Below, one piece after another: positions 59,454-64,000 of a DNA stretch of 64,000 bases. The stretch lies in the NCBI GenBank assembly GCA_024449915.1, contig JAMZAV010001809.1, forward strand, positions 124,001 to 188,000, given 5' to 3'. Below the pieces are notes generated by a model. The model did no database searches and was not told where the DNA came from. It saw nothing but the letters and a program-made list of their open reading frames with translations. Both the position numbers and the translations under genes were made by a program. Origin of the DNA: Sweltsa coloradensis (lineage: Eukaryota > Arthropoda > Insecta > Plecoptera > Chloroperlidae). Positions within the stretch are counted from its first letter, which is position 1. Every line of letters starts with the position of its first letter.

Positions 59454-60654
59454 GGGTTGGGGAATTTCTGAGAAATAGAACTCAAAGAGTCAGAGTGGGA
59501 AATGTAATTTCTGAAGAGATTAATGTCACTTCAGGAGAACCTCAAGGCAGTGTGCTAGGACCAAATTTGTTTATTATATTTATAGATGACATACAAGTAG
59601 GAATAAAATCCAAAATTCGACTTTTTGCAGATGATGGGGTGTTATATAGGGAAATAAAGGAAGATGAAGATGTTCTTACAATTAAAGAAGATTAACAGTA
59701 ATTGAAAAATGGGTAGATTAAATAAATTGGGTTTAAATGTGAGTAAATGTAAGGTTATTTCATTTAATAGAGCAAAGAAAAAAGCGGAAATAAACTATAA
59801 GCTGTGTGGTAAAACACTAGATGTTGTCATCAATTACAAATACTTAGGAGTGTTCATAGATAACAATTTAGATTGGGGGCATCTGTAATATGTAAGTAAA
59901 AAGTCAATACAAGCTCTAAATTTTGTAATGAGGCAGCTGCAAGGAGTTCACACAAAAATTAAGGATAAAGCATATAAATCTCTTATAAGACCAATATTGG
60001 AATATGCAAGTGCTATATGGGACCCTTATAAGGATGATCATATCAAAGCCCTAAACAAAGTACAGAGATTAGCAGCAAGGAGAGTAACTGGGAAGGTCAA
60101 AAGATGGAGATGGGTAACAGATTCCAAGGGAAGGAGAATAACAACATATGACAGTGTCAATGAAATGATAGAAGCTATAAGATGGGATTCTTTAAAATTA
60201 CGGAGAGGGAGAAACAGGCTGTGCAACCTGTTTCGTGCTATGAATGGAATACAGGGATGGAATGAGATAAGCAATGAAATTGAAAAAGGATTATACAAAG
60301 GGAGGAAAGACCATGACCTGAAATTGAAATGTAAACTAAAAAAGAAGGATGTTGGGAAGTGGTCTTTTTTAAATAGAACAATTGTAGAATGGAATCAATT
60401 GCCAGCAGCAGCTGTTGAGGAATCCTCGGTAAAAATGTTTAGAAGGTGTTTGAAGAATATTGATTTGGATCTGATGTAGATTTGATTTGATTGATGTTTG
60501 ATGTTGCTTTGATGATGGTGTCTTAGATGTAATATAAGATATGAAGAAAAATGAATATGAATGTTATATATATTTTTGTACAATTTTAAAATGTTAATTT
60601 TAGGAACTTGCCACCATGTAACCACATATTTGCAAGGATAATAAAATATAATAA
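59454..60654 (+). mobile_element. 5'-truncated LINE (RT to C-terminus) with TTCTT duplication
   Basis: The frame begins in the [21 protein letters not shown] and RLFADDGVLY (catalytic FADD). There is a stop near 59693, and then the thumb is readable to NYKYLGVFIDNNLDWGHL. An intact stretch, 59928-60479, holds KSLIRPILEYASAIWDPYK and the C-terminal region ending NWNQLPAAAVE-like and FRRCLKNIDL. TTCTT occurs at 59449-59453 and 60655-60659. The 3' end is AT-rich (ATAAAATATAATAA) with no poly(A). It belongs to a different APE-like family from the 52965 LINE. Confidence 0.8.
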
Positions 60655-60659
60655 TTCTT

Positions 60660-60924
60660 CACGTCATATGGTTTGGCTGTGCGATCATTGTCGCTACATT
60701 ATCCATGTTTCTCTCGTCATAATATCTCAAAGTTCTTGGAATGGAAACCAATATAACAGAGTTTCGCATTTTCCTTGAGACAAGACCGGTGTTGTTTTCC
60801 TGAGAGCTGTGTTTCATATCCGTAAAACATTTTATTATGAATGATATCCGAGGCGCGGTAGAGATTTCCACTGGCTCCGTGATACTCGTTGCAAAGTTCG
60901 TTAGTTTGGTGCTTATCATCATTA
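60660..60924. other. Unassigned spacer
   Basis: After CACGTCAT, the tail of the split m2 end, no gene or repeat is recognised up to the B block. Confidence 0.35.
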
Positions 60925-61515
60925 GTTCCGTCGCTCTGGCAGTCGTCGTCGGGGACACCTCCCTCCCCTTGAACCTCCCCAACGAAGACGACCATGACGC
61001 CACGCACGATGACAGAGACGATAACGACCGCGACAAACCCTTCATACCAGCATAAGACTTTCCTCCCTACATCCTCTATAGGATAGAGTTGTGCATTATA
61101 ACATAACAGTTGACGAGTCCTTAATCCAAATACACTAAAAAATGAACTTATAATATCATAAGCAACTTAATATTACCTAACCGGTTGAAGTGCCCTAGTT
61201 TCTCACGTCGTCGTCGTAAATAGGACCCTATTCTTCGCCTTATTTAACCTTTAAGCATCATTCTGTGGCTTCGTTACAGTTGTTGAACCTCTGAAAATAC
61301 CCGGCGATTGGAATTGTGAAGGGAACGTCCAAGAGCTTCTTCAGAAATGTCATCTCTTAGATTCACCTAACGTCGTCGTCGTACGAGTCTGCGCTACTTC
61401 CGCTGTAGCCAACGCAACGGTCGCGTACGCAGAGTTGCGGCTTGTACAGCTCCATGCAAAGATAGTAGATAGGTAAACAACTAAAACATCTTACTCACTG
61501 ATGTCTTGTAACAAG
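60925..61515 (+). repeat. Dispersed module B-m1-m2 and duplicated flank (SINE-free)
   Basis: B begins at CTCTGGCAGTCGTCGTCGG. m1 is at 61092-61122 and m2 at 61165-61195. 60955-61515 corresponds to 34440-35010 with few differences, but lacks the SINE present near 34250-34443. A 72-residue frame through the B array (Asp-rich) is not conserved in other copies. Confidence 0.75.
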
Positions 61516-62630
61516 GTAAAATATTATTAGTTTTAAAGTTAGTAGAGTTCATTATAATATTTAAAACACTTAAGTGGAAATAACTCTTTTTTATTATATA
61601 AAATAACAACGTTTCGGAAATGACTGAAACTATTTCCGTCCTCAGGTTTCTTGTGAAAAAAAAAAAAAAAATCATATTATCAAAAGTATATCAAAACAAA
61701 CAAAGACAATAGCCAAGGTTGATAAATTTAACATTTCACACAGGAAGTTGACAAAAACAAGGTGATACAAACAAAAAGGCTATTTCTTAGTATTGACTAG
61801 GAATCCACGTAGGGGGAAAATAGGTACTTTGTTGGCTTATACAAGTGTCTTTTAATGTTATCAAAGCTGCCTCTTTCAATTTCCTTTTATTCCAAAATGG
61901 CTCTTTAAGTAAACGCCTAGATTGTAGAAAGTAGAAATTAATGAACCTTGTCCCATGAATGTTCTACTAGTTTCGATGACATGAGATAACAGCCATCTGA
62001 CTTCTCAATGTTTTTCCTACTCTCATTAACTCGAACATGCATAGGACGTCCGGTTTCTCCTATGTATACGGCATCACAGTTTCCGCAAGGAATCTCGTAA
62101 ACACAACCCTTGTTCATTTGGACTTCATTCACAGGTTTAGCTTTTTGCAAATGGCTTCTCATTTGTATTAACTGATTTAAAAGATGTTTAAATATTGAAT
62201 TTTGATCCAATACGCCGAATAGATTCTAAAAGACCTTTATGATAGGGAATATGAGCATATGCTTTAGGCTGAACACGTTCTTTCTTGATTTTTGTTTTAC
62301 GGTTGATGATGTCCCTAGGATACCTACCCATTATTCACAAGAGATGTTTGGATGATTTTTACTTCCTCGTCGAAGGACTCTTTACTAGAGCATAAATTTT
62401 GTGCTCTATGAACAAATGCAATACCAGTCTTGATATTGTCAGGATGGTTTGACTCAAAATTCAGATATCTTCCTGAGAAAGTAGGTTTTCTATAGACCTT
62501 CATCGTCAGATCATTGTTGGATTTTCTTAGAAGGATATCCAAAAACGAAAGTTCACCATCTTTCTCTACCTCTATAGTGAATTGTATGGAATCATAAATA
62601 GTATTTAAATCCACCAAAAATGTTCTACGG
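61516..62630 (-). pseudogene. Second PLE type, 5'-truncated: RT end and GIY-YIG domain
   Basis: On the minus strand, FTIEVEKDGELSFLDILLRK and MKVYRKPTFSGRYLNFES are the RT end of a PLE. A frameshift near 62325 precedes VQMNKGCVYEIPCGNCDAVY and IGETGRPMHVRVNESRKNIE, the GIY-YIG nuclease. It differs clearly from the 37.6-50.2 kb PLE (GCVYEIPCG against GVIYSIPCE). A stem-loop followed by GAAACGTT lies near 61607-61648, and an A-run at 61656-61670. The RT catalytic core is missing, cut at about 62630. Confidence 0.8.
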
Positions 62631-62631
62631 T

Positions 62632-62972
62632 GTAAATTGCAGCATAACCTCTGTAGAGGTGGGTGGCCGGCTAGCTGCAATGGTGGGGAGTGGGTCTTCA
62701 GATTAGGGAGCCTGCCTTGGCGTTGGCGTACACAGACTCGTGGCTTATGTAAACCATTTCCTCCTAGCAAAAGACACATTTTTAGGTGATGGTGGAGGTG
62801 CCGGTCCAGGCAATTTTTTGTTATTTTTGGCCGAAACACAAAATGAGTTTGGAAATATTCTTACAATAAAAATGAATTGAGAGTATTTTAAAGTAAAATT
62901 CTTCACATGTAAAATTCAATGATAACATTTCGTGTTATATCGGTCATGTCTTCGAGGAATTCAAATGAACCA
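62632..62972. repeat. Direct repeat R, copy 1
   Basis: CTACGGTGTAAATTGCAGCA, GTGGCCGGCTAGCTGCAATG, AAAGACACATTTTTAGGTGA and GTCTTCGAGGAATTCAAATG recur in order at 63612-63990. The two copies flank the dispersed module at 62975-63598. The proline-rich minus-strand frames across both copies come from the repeat. Confidence 0.8.
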
Positions 62973-62974
62973 CC

Positions 62975-63598
62975 CCCCGTCTGGGCCCGGGGTAGAATTG
63001 GCCCAGAGCATGGCTCTGCTAATCGTAAAAGGCGACTCAAGAGAAAAAGTCCACCTCGCAAACATCAGCTAGAAAGAGCGGAATATCTTACTCCCCGAAA
63101 CTAGAGGCGAGCTCTGGCAATCGTCGTCGGGGACCTTGCCCCCTTCCCTTGACGACCCCCCGGCGACGATGACAGTTACACAACGAACGATGACACAGAC
63201 GATGACGACCGCGACGTGAGAAACCCCCCTTCCTCCTCTTACCCGTGGCTGTTCTGACCAGCATGGGCCCCTCCTCCCCCCCCCCCCCCCTTAGGCTAGA
63301 GTGTTGCACGTTATGACCTCACGGTTGACGCACCCTTCAATTGAATAAATCCAATGCGATAACAGCAACGTTCAAGTGAGCTACTCCTGGCGAATATATG
63401 TTTGATAATCGCGCGTGCGGGGACAGTTAAATTATTAATTTATTTTGTCATAACTTACAGCTTTTTATTTTCTTTCCTTTATCAACTAAAAAACAACATA
63501 ACACACAACACACCAAAATTAAATGAATTAACTCACAATATCACATGAGGAGCAATATGACCTTGTGTTGAGGCGCCCTAGTTTCTCACGTCGTCGTG
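62975..63598 (+). repeat. Dispersed module, best full-length reference copy
   Basis: The order is A (CCCGTCTGGGCCCGGGGTAG; hairpin CAGAGCATGGCTCTG; GGCGACTCAAGAG), B (CTAGAGGCGAGCTCTGGCAA, GACGATGAC array, CCGTGGCTG), m1 at 63305-63335, the body with GATAATCGCGCGTGCGGGG, and m2 at 63549-63580 with TTTCTCACGTCGTC at its end. Its length is about 624 bp. No coding capacity is seen. The ends abut the two direct repeats R, which suggests the unit inserted into R and part of R was duplicated, or that R belongs to a larger element. Confidence 0.8.
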
Positions 63599-63611
63599 AC
63601 GTCGATTGATG

Positions 63612-64000
63612 TGCTACGGTCTAAATTGCAGCATAGCCTCTGTAGAGGTTTGTGGCCGGCTAGCTGCAATGGTGGGGAGTGGCTCTTCAGATTAGGGACC
63701 CTGCCTTGACTTTGAAGTATACAGTCTCGTGGCTTATGTAAACCATTTTCTTCAGCAAAAGACACATTTTTAGATGATGGTAGAGGTGCCGGTCCAGGAT
63801 TTACAAACTTTATTGGTGGAGGTGCCGGTCCAGGCAATTGTTTATTTATTGCCGATACACAAAATGACAATGAAAAAACCCCGACAATAAAAATGAATTG
63901 AGAGTATTATAAAGTAAAATTCATCACATGTAAAATTCAATTATAACATTTCGTGTTATAACGGCCGTGTCTTCGAGGAATTCAAATGACCCACAACTCT
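63612..64000. repeat. Direct repeat R, copy 2
   Basis: This parallels 62632-62972 and contains an extra internal duplication (GGTGCCGGTCCAGG twice, near 63786 and 63820). It runs to the window edge. Confidence 0.75.

Noticed and set aside
60837..61055. Frame with a hydrophobic stretch and an Asp-rich tail
   Set aside because: The tail is the B-block array and the hydrophobic part is unique spacer; no other B copy keeps the frame.
62324..62839. One 171-residue protein
   Set aside because: The N-terminal third is direct repeat R and only the rest is PLE RT; the join is a truncation point.
63586..63870. 94-residue proline-rich frame
   Set aside because: It lies in direct repeat R, whose other copy has frame-changing differences.

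Overview
The window looks like gene-poor, repeat-dense nuclear DNA from an invertebrate animal. It carries Penelope-like elements (PLEs), APE-type and restriction-like-endonuclease (RLE) non-LTR retrotransposons, tRNA-derived SINEs, TIR and foldback DNA elements and minisatellites. There are no operons, Shine-Dalgarno sites or prokaryotic genes. I cannot place the species. I found no intact host gene: nearly every protein-like stretch is a decayed transposon protein, plus one decayed copy of an uncharacterised animal protein family (2554-3447).

Layout. 1-6500: degenerate tandem repeats, the decayed unknown gene, a hAT-like non-autonomous element with a target-site duplication (TSD) at 3999-4745, a 'GAGCG' repeat family and a LINE tail. 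6500-14500: tandem repeats, a tRNA-like SINE, an RNase H remnant and two large foldback hairpins. 14500-25800: an APE LINE followed by an RLE LINE, in sequence that looks unpolished. 26381-34063: two copies of one TIR element in opposite orientation. 37589-50213: a 12.6 kb PLE array (two direct copies and one inverted copy), broken by two younger LINEs and set inside a SINE. 51735-52918: a non-coding retroposed element with a 13-14 bp TSD and three covarying hairpin domains. 52965-59052: an APE LINE interrupted by two DNA elements whose removal restores the reverse transcriptase (RT) frame. 59454-60654: a LINE fragment. 61516-62630: a second type of PLE.

A dispersed module runs through the whole window. 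It consists of an A block (around GGGCCCGGGGTAGAAT), a B block (CTAGAGGCGAGCTCTGGCA, then GACGATGAC repeats) and two related palindromic motifs, m1 and m2. Each motif has a GC-rich outer stem around GACC..GGTT, and m2 is followed by CTAG and a conserved TTTCTCACGTCGTC. I count about 15 m1 and 17 m2 sites. This family, the PLE array and the structured retroposon are the points most worth following up.

Nesting order readable from the sequence: SINE, then PLE array, then LINEs inside the array; B module, then structured retroposon; APE LINE, then two DNA elements; m2 site, then LINE.
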